Shown here: positions 1 through 8,543 of the stretch, one piece after another
Layout of the letters: the number at the start of each line of letters is the position of its first letter
Numbering within the stretch: the stretch's first letter is position 1
Assembly: GCF_009734425.1 (NCBI RefSeq)
Contig: NZ_CP046455.1
Span: forward strand, 2,356,001 to 2,420,000
Origin: Corynebacterium occultum
GTDB lineage: Bacteria > Actinomycetota > Actinomycetes > Mycobacteriales > Mycobacteriaceae
Direction of reading: 5' to 3'
Length of the DNA stretch: 64,000 nucleotides
Program-made: the position numbers and the translations under genes
Notes under the pieces: model-generated
The model's database searches: none
The model's input: the letters and a program-made list of their open reading frames with translations, nothing else
Told to the model about the DNA's origin: nothing

Positions 1-165
1 CACGTCACCTACTCCATCGGCACCCCGGAGGCGGAGCGTTGGCTGGAGATGATGAAGGTCTCCCTCGACCAGATCGAGGAGGAGACCCTTCCCCCCGCCT
101 ACCGCGCCGCACTCTGGGAGCACATGGAGCGCGTCGCCGCCATGCTGATCAACCGGCCCGTCTAG
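1..165 (+). CDS. glbO: Truncated haemoglobin, group II (C-terminal 54 residues, partial)
   Basis: An open frame runs from the first base to a TAG at 163-165; the start lies outside the window. The visible tail (a WLEMM segment, then IEEETLPP, then VAAMLINRP) resembles the end of mycobacterial GlbO, where a tryptophan-containing helix is followed by an acidic turn and a leucine/methionine-rich last helix. Group II truncated haemoglobins bind oxygen and are linked to respiration and redox protection. The haem-binding part is not visible, so the call rests on the tail and on the following genes, which match the neighbourhood of Rv2470. Its stop overlaps the stop of the convergent alanine dehydrogenase gene by four bases. 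Confidence 0.65.
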   Translation, partial: HVTYSIGTPEAERWLEMMKVSLDQIEEETLPPAYRAALWEHMERVAAMLINRPV

Positions 166-1265
166 GAAATCTCCACGAAAGGCAGGTCATGGGCCTGCGC
201 CACCGCCCGGCTACGCAGCTTGCCTCCACTGGTCATCAGCCCACCAGCCAGACCGGGAAGCTTCTCGACGGCCCCGGCAAAGCCCAGCTCAGCCACCGCC
301 TTCACGAAGGGCAGGGTCGCCGAGGTCAATGCCCTGGTGGAGGTGTTGGCCACCGCGCCGGGCATGTTGGGCACGCAGTAGAAGATGGAGTTCGACACCT
401 TGAAGGTGGGGTTTTCGTGGGAGGTGAGGCGGGAGGATTCAAAACAGCCGCCCTGGTCCACCGCGACATCGACCAGCACTGAACCAGGCTTCATCTTCGC
501 CACCAGGGCATCCGGCACCAGCACCGGGGTGCGGGCGCCGGCGACCAGCACCGCACCGATCACCAGGTCAGCGTCGATCAGGGCCTCCTCCACCGCCTGT
601 GGGGTGGAGACCAGGGTGCGTACCCTGCCCTGGTAGAGATCGTCGAAGGTCTGCAGTACCTTCGGGTTGAGGTCCATGACGGTCACCTCGGCACGCAGCC
701 CCACAGCCATCGCCACGGCGGAGGCGCCCACCTGGCCACCACCGAGCACCACCACCCGACCGGCCTGGGTGCCGGGCACCCCGGGTAGCAGCACGCCACG
801 ACCTCCCATGGGGCTGAGCAGGTGGTGGGCGCCCTCCATCACGGCGAGTCGGCCCGCGGTCTGGCTCATCGGGGTCAGCAGCGGCAGGCCACCGGCTTCA
901 TCGGTGATGGTCTCATAGGCGATGGAAGTGATGCCGGAATCCAGCAGGACCTGGGTGACGGGCAGGGAGGCCGCCAGGTGGAGGTAGGTGAAGAGCATGA
1001 GATCTTCCCGCAGGTAGCCGAATTCGGATTCCTGGGGTTCCTTGACCTTGAGCACCAGGTCGGAGTCCTCCCAGACCTCGGCAGCTTCAGCCACCAGCTC
1101 CACCCCAGCGGCCTGGTATTCCTCATCCGGCATGGAGGAGCGCACTCCCGCCCCGGCCTCCACGAGAACCCGGTGCCCAGCTTCCACCAGGGCTCGGGCA
1201 CCTTCCGGGCTGAGGGCGACGCGGCCTTCGTTATTCATGACCTCACGGGGGATACCGATACGCAT
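162..1265 (-). CDS. ald: Alanine dehydrogenase
   Basis: A 367-residue protein beginning MRIGIPRE. It catalyses the reversible NAD-dependent conversion of L-alanine to pyruvate and ammonia. The N-terminal half carries the substrate-site segments VKVKEP (lysine) and FTYLHLA (histidine); the Rossmann loop GGGQVG lies near residue 175. Length fits the family. The frame is open further upstream, but the start at 1265 has an AAGGAG ribosome site seven bases before it and gives the conserved N-terminus. A ferredoxin-like gene lies 67 bases upstream on the same strand and may be co-transcribed. No terminator is visible at the 3' end, where the gene collides with the globin gene. Confidence 0.93.
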   Translation of the reverse strand: MRIGIPREVMNNEGRVALSPEGARALVEAGHRVLVEAGAGVRSSMPDEEYQAAGVELVAEAAEVWEDSDLVLKVKEPQESEFGYLREDLMLFTYLHLAASLPVTQVLLDSGITSIAYETITDEAGGLPLLTPMSQTAGRLAVMEGAHHLLSPMGGRGVLLPGVPGTQAGRVVVLGGGQVGASAVAMAVGLRAEVTVMDLNPKVLQTFDDLYQGRVRTLVSTPQAVEEALIDADLVIGAVLVAGARTPVLVPDALVAKMKPGSVLVDVAVDQGGCFESSRLTSHENPTFKVSNSIFYCVPNMPGAVANTSTRALTSATLPFVKAVAELGFAGAVEKLPGLAGGLMTSGGKLRSRAVAQAHDLPFVEIS

Positions 1266-1332
1266 GGGGAACTCCTTCAGGATCACAGCTGTGATGTTTT
1301 TAACATTCATTCTTTCATAAGTGAGGGTTCAT

Positions 1333-1608
1333 TTACTCATAGACCGCACGATATGGTCCCTCACCGTCACGGATCGCCTGGCAGGCCAACACCTGAGACT
1401 CCTGGGCCACCTCGAATTTCCCTAGCACCTCATTGGCCAGCATGTGAGAGGGACCCCCACTCAAGGTCAGCTGGGACGTGCCGCAATGACCCTCCATACA
1501 GGAGTAATGGGCGGGGATATCCACGGCCAGCATCGCATCCAGCAGCGTCATGTCCGCCGGCCATTCGAATTCATATTCCACGCCATCAACCACCGCGATA
1601 TGTTTCAT
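1333..1608 (-). CDS. Plant-type [2Fe-2S] ferredoxin-like protein lacking one cluster cysteine
   Basis: A 91-residue single-domain protein of the beta-grasp ferredoxin fold. It most resembles the C-terminal ferredoxin module of KshB/PaaE-type reductases: YSCMEGHCGTS, then an NEVLGKFEV segment and VLACQA. The family ligand pattern is C-x4-C-x2-C plus a distant cysteine; here the third position is serine (codon TCC), so only three of four cysteines remain. It may bind a cluster with serine as ligand, bind it poorly, or have lost it. No reductase domain is attached. It lies 67 bases upstream of ald and divergent from chrA. The exact electron-transfer partner cannot be inferred. Confidence 0.75.
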   Translation of the reverse strand: MKHIAVVDGVEYEFEWPADMTLLDAMLAVDIPAHYSCMEGHCGTSQLTLSGGPSHMLANEVLGKFEVAQESQVLACQAIRDGEGPYRAVYE

Positions 1609-1663
1609 GCCCCCAATCTAATCCCGACCTGCACTCACCCCCACCCCGGCTTAGAATCTGCCC

Positions 1664-2839
1664 ATGCGCACCACCCGCCTCTCCGAGGTCTTCCGCTCCT
1701 TTGGTCTCCTGGGGCTCACCTCCTTCGGCGGGCCCACCGCGCACCTGGGTTATTTCCGGGAGGAGTTCGTTCGCCGCCGTGCCTGGTTGAGGGAGGACAG
1801 CTACGCCGAGCTGATCGCCCTGAGTCATTTCCTGCCCGGCCCCTCCTCCTCCCAGGTGGGCATGGCGCTGGGTTACCACCGGGCCGGTTACGCCGGGATG
1901 TTCCTGGCCTGGCTGATGTTCACCCTCCCCTCCGCGGTACTGCTGGGAGTGGCGGCCCTGCTTATCGACGCCGCGGGACTCACCACCGGGCAGGGCTGGA
2001 TCGCGGGGTTGTTGGCCGCGGCCGTCGCCGTGGTTTTCCATGCGGTGTCCGGCATGGCGAAGAACATGGCCGCTGGTCGGGGTACCGCCAGCATTGCCGT
2101 GCTCAGCGGGGTGCTGGTGCTGCTGGCACCCACCCCCTGGACCCATCTGGCGCTAATCCTGGGTGCCGGGATTCTGGGCGCCCTCTTCCTCTCCCCGGAC
2201 ACCGGGAAGAAAGAACCTGAGGGGGAGGGAATCCGGCAGGTCTCGGCCCGGGCGGCCGGGCTCAGCCTGGGACTGTTCCTGCTCTTACTCGGTGGGGCGG
2301 TGTTCATCGGAACCAGCGACGCCACCGGGTGGGTGGCCCAGGCCGCCGCCTTCATCCAGGCCGGTTCCCTGGTATTCGGGGGCGGGCATGTGGTGCTGCC
2401 CCTGCTGGAACAACTGATGGTGGCACCCGGCTGGTTGGGCCTGGATGAGTTCCTGGCCGGTTATTCCCTGGCTCAGGGGGTACCCGGACCGATGTTCACC
2501 TTCGCCACCTACCTCGGGGCGGTAATCGGTGGGATCGGCGGCGCCTGCCTGGCCACCATCGCGATTTTCCTGCCCGCGGCCCTGCTGATCATTTCGGGGC
2601 TGCATTTCTGGCACCGCTGGCGGGCCCTGCCCTGGCTCCGTCGCGCCCTGCAGGGGGTCAATGCCGCGGTGGTGGGACTGCTCGGCGCAGCCCTCTATGA
2701 TCCGGTATTCACTCACGGGATCACCAACCTGACAAGCCTGGCGATCGCAGCCTTCTGCTGGTTGGGGCTGGCGAAATGGCAGAACCCGCCCTGGCTGATC
2801 GCGGCGGGGGCCGCGGCAGCGGGCGGGCTGCTGCTCTAA
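1664..2839 (+). CDS. chrA: Chromate transporter, ChrA family (two-domain)
   Basis: A 391-residue membrane protein of the long (duplicated-domain) CHR family, which exports chromate from the cytoplasm. The first domain has the family signature SFGGPTAHLGYF and a downstream FLPGPSSSQ motif; the second repeats the theme as VFGGGHVVLPLLE and QGVPGPMF. About ten to twelve hydrophobic helices are present and no other domain. A TAGAAT -10 element at 1652-1657 lies six bases before the ATG, so the transcript is probably leaderless. It is divergent from the ferredoxin-like gene. Substrate assignment is by family only. Confidence 0.9.
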   Translation: MRTTRLSEVFRSFGLLGLTSFGGPTAHLGYFREEFVRRRAWLREDSYAELIALSHFLPGPSSSQVGMALGYHRAGYAGMFLAWLMFTLPSAVLLGVAALLIDAAGLTTGQGWIAGLLAAAVAVVFHAVSGMAKNMAAGRGTASIAVLSGVLVLLAPTPWTHLALILGAGILGALFLSPDTGKKEPEGEGIRQVSARAAGLSLGLFLLLLGGAVFIGTSDATGWVAQAAAFIQAGSLVFGGGHVVLPLLEQLMVAPGWLGLDEFLAGYSLAQGVPGPMFTFATYLGAVIGGIGGACLATIAIFLPAALLIISGLHFWHRWRALPWLRRALQGVNAAVVGLLGAALYDPVFTHGITNLTSLAIAAFCWLGLAKWQNPPWLIAAGAAAAGGLLL

Positions 2840-2846
2840 CCCCAGG

Positions 2847-3470
2847 CTAGAAGAGGGAAAGCCCGGTGGAGCGGTAGACGCTGCCGAAGGGGGCGTCGAC
2901 ACGCACCCAACGCCCACTGACCGAAACCCGCAGATGGCGGGGGATGTCGATGGGGGCGGCAAAACCGGGGATCAGTCCCAGGGCGGTGCAGGTGAAGATC
3001 ATCCGCATCGGGATCTCCGCCTCATGCTCCTCGCTGTTGACGGTCAGTACCGTCTGATTGAGCAGGCTGGCCGGGGGTCCCAGGGGGCCGGAGAACTGGC
3101 GTGCCAGAGCCTGACCCTGATCCGCTAATTCCCGCACCACCGTCACCGGGATGGTGTCCACCAGGGAAAAACCCTCCATCGGGGGCAGCGCGCCCGGCCA
3201 ATTGGGGTCCCGGGGCATGCCGATTTCGGAGGACTCATTCTGGAGTGCCTCAAGCAGGTCATGGGCACCGACCACCGCACCATCACGACCGATGGTGCCA
3301 GTGGCACGACGGGAGGCCACCACCTCGAAGGGGGTGGTCACGAACACCTCGAAGTCCTCCCCCCGCTGGCGCAGGCGTGCGGAGGAGGAGGCATCCAGAC
3401 CGACAGCCCGGCCGAGCAACGCCTGAAGGCCGGGGGAACCCCCGCGCAGGGCCAGTGTCTCCGGGATCAA
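2847..3470 (-). CDS. Conserved actinobacterial protein of unknown function (Rv2474c-like position)
   Basis: A 207-residue soluble protein without signal peptide or membrane helix. I recognise no catalytic motif. It overlaps the upstream thioesterase gene by four bases (TTGA: TTG start inside the stop), so the two are translationally coupled. The same pair (small conserved protein plus thioesterase between glbO and an EttA-type gene) occurs in mycobacteria as Rv2474c-Rv2475c, recalled from memory. The TTG start is chosen because of this coupling and because no better ribosome site exists nearby. A role linked to acyl-CoA hydrolysis is only a neighbourhood inference. Confidence 0.75.
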   Translation of the reverse strand: MIPETLALRGGSPGLQALLGRAVGLDASSSARLRQRGEDFEVFVTTPFEVVASRRATGTIGRDGAVVGAHDLLEALQNESSEIGMPRDPNWPGALPPMEGFSLVDTIPVTVVRELADQGQALARQFSGPLGPPASLLNQTVLTVNSEEHEAEIPMRMIFTCTALGLIPGFAAPIDIPRHLRVSVSGRWVRVDAPFGSVYRSTGLSLF

Positions 3471-3904
3471 CTCTCCTGCTTTTCAACGGAGTCGGCGGTC
3501 TGGGTGAGGACCTTGCGCTCCGCCTGGTTGAGCTCCCGGGGGCGGGAGGTGTCGGTGTCGACTGCCACCTGGACGCACTCGACGACGCAGGCCACGCGGT
3601 TCTGGCGGTCCTTGAGCTCCTGGCGGGTGGTGAAGCTGGTGTTGCCCAGCTCCACGACCTGGGTTTCCACGGTCAGCTCGGTGGTGTCGGGCAGCACCGG
3701 GCGGAGGTAGTCCACATCGAGGTGGCGGACGAAAACCGCGAAATCCATGCCGCGGGCAGTGAACTCTTCCTCAGCGAAAGCCAGTCGAGCCTCCTGGGCG
3801 ATCTCAATGTAGGAGGCGTTCATGATGTGACCGTAACGGTCAAAGTCAGACCAGCGGACCGGGATCTGCATCGTGTGAAGCGTGGAGTCTGCGGGGGCAA
3901 CCAT
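3467..3904 (-). CDS. Acyl-CoA thioesterase, 4HBT hotdog family
   Basis: A 145-residue hotdog-fold protein. The segment RWSDFDRYGHIMNASY carries the 4-hydroxybenzoyl-CoA thioesterase signature, with the aspartate that acts in catalysis. Members hydrolyse acyl-CoA thioesters; the acyl chain is unknown here. Length is normal for a single hotdog domain, so it should act as a dimer or tetramer. It is the first gene of a two-gene unit with the downstream conserved protein (four-base overlap) and corresponds to Rv2475c in mycobacterial gene order (from memory). The ATG at 3904 is the first plausible start. Confidence 0.87.
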   Translation of the reverse strand: MVAPADSTLHTMQIPVRWSDFDRYGHIMNASYIEIAQEARLAFAEEEFTARGMDFAVFVRHLDVDYLRPVLPDTTELTVETQVVELGNTSFTTRQELKDRQNRVACVVECVQVAVDTDTSRPRELNQAERKVLTQTADSVEKQES

Positions 3905-4106
3905 GAAGTTGAGTCTCTATTCCTTATTACATATGGACGGCTGGGCCGGGGTTCTGCGGATGACTTCATCCAGCCCGGAAATAACACCTACCCGATCTTA
4001 CGCAACAACCCGGATCCCGCTAACTGGAGTTCAGGGACAAGCTGTCTCCCAGGTAGCGGCAGGCATGCCGAGTGGTTTCGGAGGGGCAAGTATCAGATGA
4101 GCATAA

Positions 4107-4141
4107 CCGACCCGCAGCGCCAGTCCGCCAACACGGGTCGG
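4107..4141 (-). terminator. Weak terminator-like hairpin after the FAH-family gene
   Basis: CCGACCCG at 4107-4114 pairs with CGGGTCGG at 4134-4141 (8-bp stem, 19-base loop). On the minus strand it lies just downstream of the hydrolase stop and is followed by TTATG, a poor U-tract. Confidence 0.4.
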
Positions 4142-4150
4142 GACACCCTC

Positions 4151-5008
4151 CTAGGCCACGTCCTTGACGGTATTGCGGAGAATTCCGAGGCCGCTGATCT
4201 CAACCTCCACCTGGTCCCCATCGCTGAGCAGCGCCGGCGGTTCCATGAAGAGACCGACGCCCCCGGGAGTGCCGGTGATGATGACATCACCCGGGTTGAG
4301 CCTGGTGAATCCGGTGATATAGGCGATCAGTTCGGGCACCGTGAAATAGAGGTCGCTCATCACGGCGTGCTGACGAACCTCTCCGTTGACACGGGTCTCC
4401 AGGGTCATGCTCTGGAAATCCTCGATATCAGCCAGGGGCACCAGATAAGGGCCGAAGGCGCCGGTGCCGGGGAAATTCTTACCCGGAATCCACTGTGCAC
4501 CCTCCAGTTGCCAGTCCCGGCAGCTGAAGTCGTTGTAGATGCCATAACCGGCGACATGGTCCATCGCCTCATCGACGTTCAGGCGGTGCGCCGGCCTGGA
4601 GATGACCACCGCCAGCTCTCCCTCATAATCGAATTGGGTGGTGCTGGCGGATTTCTGGGCAGGCTGCAGGTGACCGATCTGGCTGTCGGCGAAACGGGTG
4701 AACACGGTGGGCGCCTTCATGTCCAGTCCCTTGCCGGTTTCCTCCTGATGGGTGCGGTAGTTGACACCGATGCACAGGATCTTGAGGGGGTCGGTGACGG
4801 CCGGAAGAAACTCAACCTCAGCCTCAGCCAGGGTGGGAGCCTCCCGGAGCTGAGCATCGGAGACCTTGCCGAAGATGCCCTCCTCAATCGCCGCTTTCAG
4901 GGAGGCCGCCAGATTCAGACCGGAGGGGCCGAGATCATGGACAGTGCCGTCAACTGAGATACCCCAGGTGTCAGAACCTGCTGCATTGCGGAAGGAGATG
5001 TAGTTCAT
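4151..5008 (-). CDS. Fumarylacetoacetate hydrolase family protein
   Basis: A 285-residue protein with a short N-terminal domain (1-70) and the FAH catalytic fold. The metal-binding pattern is visible as YEGELAVV (ExE), the following YNDFSCRDWQ aspartate, and IITGTPGGVG near the C-terminus. The family cleaves C-C bonds in acylpyruvates, decarboxylates oxaloacetate, or isomerises and hydrates catechol-pathway intermediates; the substrate cannot be read from sequence. It is divergent from a GntR-family regulator, the usual arrangement for local control of a catabolic enzyme. The start at 5008 gives MNYISFRN, and an AAAGGCAA ribosome site precedes it. Confidence 0.88.
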   Translation of the reverse strand: MNYISFRNAAGSDTWGISVDGTVHDLGPSGLNLAASLKAAIEEGIFGKVSDAQLREAPTLAEAEVEFLPAVTDPLKILCIGVNYRTHQEETGKGLDMKAPTVFTRFADSQIGHLQPAQKSASTTQFDYEGELAVVISRPAHRLNVDEAMDHVAGYGIYNDFSCRDWQLEGAQWIPGKNFPGTGAFGPYLVPLADIEDFQSMTLETRVNGEVRQHAVMSDLYFTVPELIAYITGFTRLNPGDVIITGTPGGVGLFMEPPALLSDGDQVEVEISGLGILRNTVKDVA

Positions 5009-5096
5009 GGGAGTTGCCTTTCAGAAGAATGGGGAGCCAAGGGATGGGTCATTGGCCAATCCCTACCCCACTGTGATTTGTGCCGGGGATGAAAAT

Positions 5097-5205
5097 AGTT
5101 GTGAGTTAAGACATGAATACTGGTGCCTGAACAAGATTATTCCCAAATAATATCCTGGTCAACATAAAATATATTTTTACTCGACAGAAGTATTTTTGAG
5201 TTAAG
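5097..5205. promoter_or_regulatory. Divergent promoter/operator region between FAH gene and GntR regulator
   Basis: AT-rich compared with its surroundings. Two candidate operators are visible: an inverted repeat ATTATT-CCCA-AATAAT at 5136-5151, and a direct repeat TGAGTTAAG at 5102-5110 and 5197-5205. Either could bind the adjacent GntR protein; this is inference from position. Confidence 0.4.
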
Positions 5206-5241
5206 GTGAGGGCATCTGTTCGGCGATAAAGGGAGTCTCAG

Positions 5242-5913
5242 ATGGCTGGTGCAGGAACCCGGGTCCTCGAGGCACTGCGGGAACTGATCCTTTCCGGCGC
5301 CTGGCAGCCCGGAACCCGCCTGCAACCCACCCACCTGGCCAAACAGCTGGACACCAGCACCACCGTGATCCGGGAATCCCTGGTACAGCTCAGTGGAAAT
5401 GGGCTGGTGGTTTCCCAGCCGAACCGCGGTTTCTTCCTCCGTGAACTCAAACTCCAGGAATTGGTCGACCTGACCGAGTTACGCATCCAGACCGAAACCC
5501 TGGCACTGAAATTAGCCATCGAACGCGGCGATCTGGACTGGGAATCCGAACTCATTGCGCTCCACCACCAGCTGACCCGCACCCCGCTCCACTCCCCCGA
5601 AGACCCCAACCGGATGAATCTGACCTGGCAGACCCTGCACAAGGCTTTCCACCTCAAACTGCTCGAGGCCTGTGACTGTGAGCCGATGCTGAAGATCGCC
5701 TCGGACCTCTTCGACTCCACCGAGCTTTATCGCTGCTGGGCCGCCCAACATGTCACTCCTGACGCCCGGGACGTGGCAGGAGAACACCAGGAGATCCTGG
5801 ATGCCGTCCTCACCCGTGACCGGGATAAAGCTGGGGCTGCCCTGCGGGTGCATTATGAGACCACGGTGCAGGTTCTGCTCGCAGCCGGCCTGACGGTGGA
5901 AGCCACCAGGTAG
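5242..5913 (+). CDS. GntR-family (FadR subfamily) transcriptional regulator
   Basis: A 223-residue regulator. Residues 1-70 form a winged helix (LREL...GAWQPGTRLQ, then a helix-turn-helix of the form ...LAKQLDTSTTVIRESLVQLSG, then NGLVVSQPNRGFFL). The rest is all-helical and FCD-like, with a conserved ligand or metal pocket expected around ELRIQTE and HKAFHLKLLEAC. Proteins of this type usually repress catabolic genes and are released by a carboxylic-acid effector. Its divergent neighbour, the FAH-family enzyme, is the probable target. The ATG at 5242 follows a GGGAG site. Confidence 0.88.
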   Translation: MAGAGTRVLEALRELILSGAWQPGTRLQPTHLAKQLDTSTTVIRESLVQLSGNGLVVSQPNRGFFLRELKLQELVDLTELRIQTETLALKLAIERGDLDWESELIALHHQLTRTPLHSPEDPNRMNLTWQTLHKAFHLKLLEACDCEPMLKIASDLFDSTELYRCWAAQHVTPDARDVAGEHQEILDAVLTRDRDKAGAALRVHYETTVQVLLAAGLTVEATR

Positions 5914-5964
5914 AACCCCAATCCAGGACCTGTGGCTTTAAAGTCTCGGCACCCCCTGGGCATG

Positions 5965-6005
5965 AAAAAGCCCACGCGGCACCCCTTGTCGGAGGCAGCG
6001 TGGGC
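5965..6005 (-). terminator. Rho-independent terminator of ettA
   Basis: GCCCACGC (5970-5977) pairs with GCGTGGGC (5998-6005). On the minus strand the stem is followed by TTTTT (complement of 5965-5969), 20 bases after the ettA stop. Confidence 0.8.
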
Positions 6006-6025
6006 CGGGATCTTCGCTGAGTTGT

Positions 6026-7696
6026 TTAGCGGCTCAGCTTGCGGTGGGTGACGCGGGACGGACGTGCTGCATCAGCGCCGAGGCGCTCCACCTTGTTCTT
6101 CTCGTAGTCCTCGAAGTTGCCCTCGAACCAGTACCACTGGCCCTCAGCAACATTGCCCTCCCAGGCGAGGATGTGGGTACAGGTACGGTCCAGGAACCAA
6201 CGGTCGTGAGAAATGACCACGGCACAGCCCGGGAAGTTGACCAGGGCATTTTCCAGGGAACCGAGGGTTTCGACATCAAGGTCGTTAGTCGGCTCATCAA
6301 GCAGGATCAGGTTTCCGCCCTGCTTCAGGGTCAGCGCCAGGTTCAACCGGTTGCGCTCACCACCGGACAGCACCTTCGAGGGCTTCTGCTGGTCCGCACC
6401 CTTGAAACCGAAGGCGGAGAGGTAGGCGCGGGAAGGCATCTCGTTCTGACCGACGATGATGTAGTCCAGACCATCAGAGACAACCTGCCAGACGGTCTTC
6501 TCCGGGTCGATGTTCTCACGGCCCTGGTCAACATAGGACAGCTTGACGGTGTCACCGATGGTGACCTTGCCGGAATCCGGCTCCTCCAGACCGACGATGG
6601 TCTTGAAGAGGGTGGTCTTACCCACACCGTTCGGGCCGATGACACCGACGATGCCGTTACGCGGCAGGGTGAAGGAAAGATCCTTGATCAGGGTACGGCC
6701 ATCGAAGCCCTTACCCAGGTCCGCAACCTCCACAACCTTGCTGCCCAGGCGCGGCGGGGTCGGGATCTGGATCTCCTCGAAGTCAAGCTTCTTGTACTTC
6801 TCGGCCTCGGTGACCATCTCCTCGTAGCGCTGCAGACGGGCCTTGTTCTTGGCCTGACGTGCCTTCGCACCGGAACGGACCCAAGCCAGCTCGTCCTTCA
6901 GACGCTTCTGGAGCTTCTGATCCTTCTTGCCCGAAACCTCGAGACGCTCCGCCTTCTTCTCCAGGTAGGTGGAGTAGTTACCCTCGTAGGGGTGCAGCTT
7001 TCCGCGGTCCACCTCACAGATCCACTGTGCGACGTGATCCAGGAAGTAACGGTCGTGTGTGACCGCCAGGACGGCACCCTTGTAGTCCGCCAGGTGCTTC
7101 TCCAGCCACAGCACGGACTCAGCGTCCAGGTGGTTGGTGGGCTCATCGAGCAGGAGCAGATCCGGCTCAGAGAGCAGCAGCTTGGCCAGTGCCACGCGGC
7201 GACGCTCACCACCGGAGAGGTGGGTCACCTGCTCATCAGAAGGCGGGCAGCGCAGTGCCTCCATGGCCTGCTCGATCTTGGAGTCGACCTCCCAGGCGTC
7301 AGCAGCGTCGAGGGCCTCCTGCAGGACGCCCATCTCTTCCATCAGCTCATCGGTGTAGTTGGTGGCCATCTCTTCAGCAATCGCCTCAAAGCGCTGCTTC
7401 TTCTCGAAGATCTCGCCGAGGCCTTCCTCGACGTTCTCCCGAACGGTCTTCTCCTCATTCAGCGGCGGCTCCTGGAGCAGGATGCCGACGGTGGAGCCTG
7501 GATCGATGAAAGCGTCTCCGTTGGAGGGCTGATCCATCCCCGCCATGATCTTCAGGATGGAGGACTTACCTGCACCGTTGGGGCCGACCACACCGATCTT
7601 GGCGCCCGGGTAGAAAGCCATGGTGACATTGTCCAGAATGACCTTGTCGCCGATGACCTTGCGAACGTTCCGCATCGTGTAGATGAACTCGCCCAT
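6026..7696 (-). CDS. ettA: Energy-dependent translational throttle A, ABC-F ATPase
   Basis: A 556-residue soluble protein with two ABC ATPase domains and no membrane helices. Domain 1 has Walker A GPNGAGKSS, signature LSGGERRR and Walker B LLLLDEPTNHLD; domain 2 has GPNGVGKTT, LSGGERNR and LILLDEPTNDLD. The charged linker (about residues 245-325, rich in K and R) carries the P-site tRNA interaction motif. EttA binds the ribosomal E site and gates the first elongation step in response to ADP/ATP ratio. It corresponds to Rv2477c and sits, as there, just downstream of an ssb paralogue. The ATG at 7696 follows AAAGGGG. Confidence 0.95.
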   Translation of the reverse strand: MGEFIYTMRNVRKVIGDKVILDNVTMAFYPGAKIGVVGPNGAGKSSILKIMAGMDQPSNGDAFIDPGSTVGILLQEPPLNEEKTVRENVEEGLGEIFEKKQRFEAIAEEMATNYTDELMEEMGVLQEALDAADAWEVDSKIEQAMEALRCPPSDEQVTHLSGGERRRVALAKLLLSEPDLLLLDEPTNHLDAESVLWLEKHLADYKGAVLAVTHDRYFLDHVAQWICEVDRGKLHPYEGNYSTYLEKKAERLEVSGKKDQKLQKRLKDELAWVRSGAKARQAKNKARLQRYEEMVTEAEKYKKLDFEEIQIPTPPRLGSKVVEVADLGKGFDGRTLIKDLSFTLPRNGIVGVIGPNGVGKTTLFKTIVGLEEPDSGKVTIGDTVKLSYVDQGRENIDPEKTVWQVVSDGLDYIIVGQNEMPSRAYLSAFGFKGADQQKPSKVLSGGERNRLNLALTLKQGGNLILLDEPTNDLDVETLGSLENALVNFPGCAVVISHDRWFLDRTCTHILAWEGNVAEGQWYWFEGNFEDYEKNKVERLGADAARPSRVTHRKLSR

Positions 7697-7746
7697 TGTT
7701 CCCCTTTGTTGATTACTAATTCACCCCAAAGGGTACATCACGCCCC

Positions 7747-8319
7747 TTAAAACGGAGGTTCCCTGTCTCCTTCCCCAGCGTGATTCTCAGCACCGCCGGA
7801 TACCCCGGCACCCACCAGCCCCCGTTCCCCTCCCCCATCACCGGCGGTCTCAGCTCCACCGGAGTGCGCCACCTGCGCCTCCGAGGAGGGGACCACCTCA
7901 TCCGGTTCCGGATTGAAACGCGGATCTGGACGCTCCACACCCTCCACGGTGACACCCGCCTCCTGGTTGCGTGCGGAACTGACCACGAAGCGGTTCATGT
8001 CCAGCCCGACATGGTTCGCCTTGAGCAGGATCTGCTGCTGTTTCTTGCCTTCCCCATCAATCCATTCATTAGTCAGCAGGGTGCCCACCGCCAGGACCGG
8101 CATTCCCTGTGCCAGGGAGGCCTTGACGTTATTGGCCAGCTGGTTCCAACAGTCCACGGTGATGAAGAGAGCATCGGTGCTCTGCCACTTGTCTTCTGCA
8201 TCCCGGTAGGAACGGTTGGCTGCCAGCCGGAAGCGAGCCACCCGGGAGCCATTGGCCAGCTGCCGAAGGTGCACCTCCCCGGTGAGGTTGCCGGCAATGG
8301 TGGCGGGAATCTGAGGCAT
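7747..8319 (-). CDS. ssb: Single-stranded DNA-binding protein (second SSB type)
   Basis: A 190-residue protein. Residues 1-105 form an OB-fold (ITIAGNLTGEV-like opening, RVARFRLAANRSYRD, TVDCWNQLANNVKASLAQGMPVLAVGTL). The C-terminal third is low-complexity and acidic/glycine-rich, ending REPPF, which loosely resembles the protein-docking tip of SSBs but lacks the usual run of aspartates. The start at 8319 is chosen because AAGGAG lies eight bases upstream and the OB-fold begins at once; 19 further upstream codons are open. Position beside ettA matches Rv2478c, suggesting this is the accessory rather than the replicative SSB. Confidence 0.88.
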   Translation of the reverse strand: MPQIPATIAGNLTGEVHLRQLANGSRVARFRLAANRSYRDAEDKWQSTDALFITVDCWNQLANNVKASLAQGMPVLAVGTLLTNEWIDGEGKKQQQILLKANHVGLDMNRFVVSSARNQEAGVTVEGVERPDPRFNPEPDEVVPSSEAQVAHSGGAETAGDGGGERGLVGAGVSGGAENHAGEGDREPPF

Positions 8320-8512
8320 GATCTTTTCTCCTTGAGTCTGAGGTTTTCTCCTGTCACCACAGACCCTGCCAACCACTGAACGTCCCTGTCACCTGCGTTC
8401 CTGCCCCACCTGTGGAGAACTCCACTTATCCACAGCTTCAAACCTCCGGGAAAAACTCCCGGGAACCTTTTGCCCGTCCATGCCGTCAAAGCAACACCGC
8501 CACCCCCAGGGC

Positions 8513-8528
8513 GGGGGCGTCGCAAAGC
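8513..8528 (+). repeat. Intergenic copy of the dispersed word GGGGGCGTCGNNAAGC
   Basis: Noncoding copy between the copD-ctaG stop and ssb. Its extended form (through AAGCGAAGGG at 8534) is shared almost exactly, inverted, with the copy at 42,643-42,658. See the finding on this word. Confidence 0.6.
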
Positions 8529-8543
8529 GAAGGGCAGAAGTGG

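Noticed and set aside
3101..4957. A 618-codon open frame on the plus strand
   Set aside because: It crosses three minus-strand genes and an intergenic region with no family signature; it is a GC-bias artefact.
6044..7750. A 568-codon open frame antisense to ettA
   Set aside because: The opposite strand encodes a complete, motif-rich EttA; the mirror frame has no recognisable feature.
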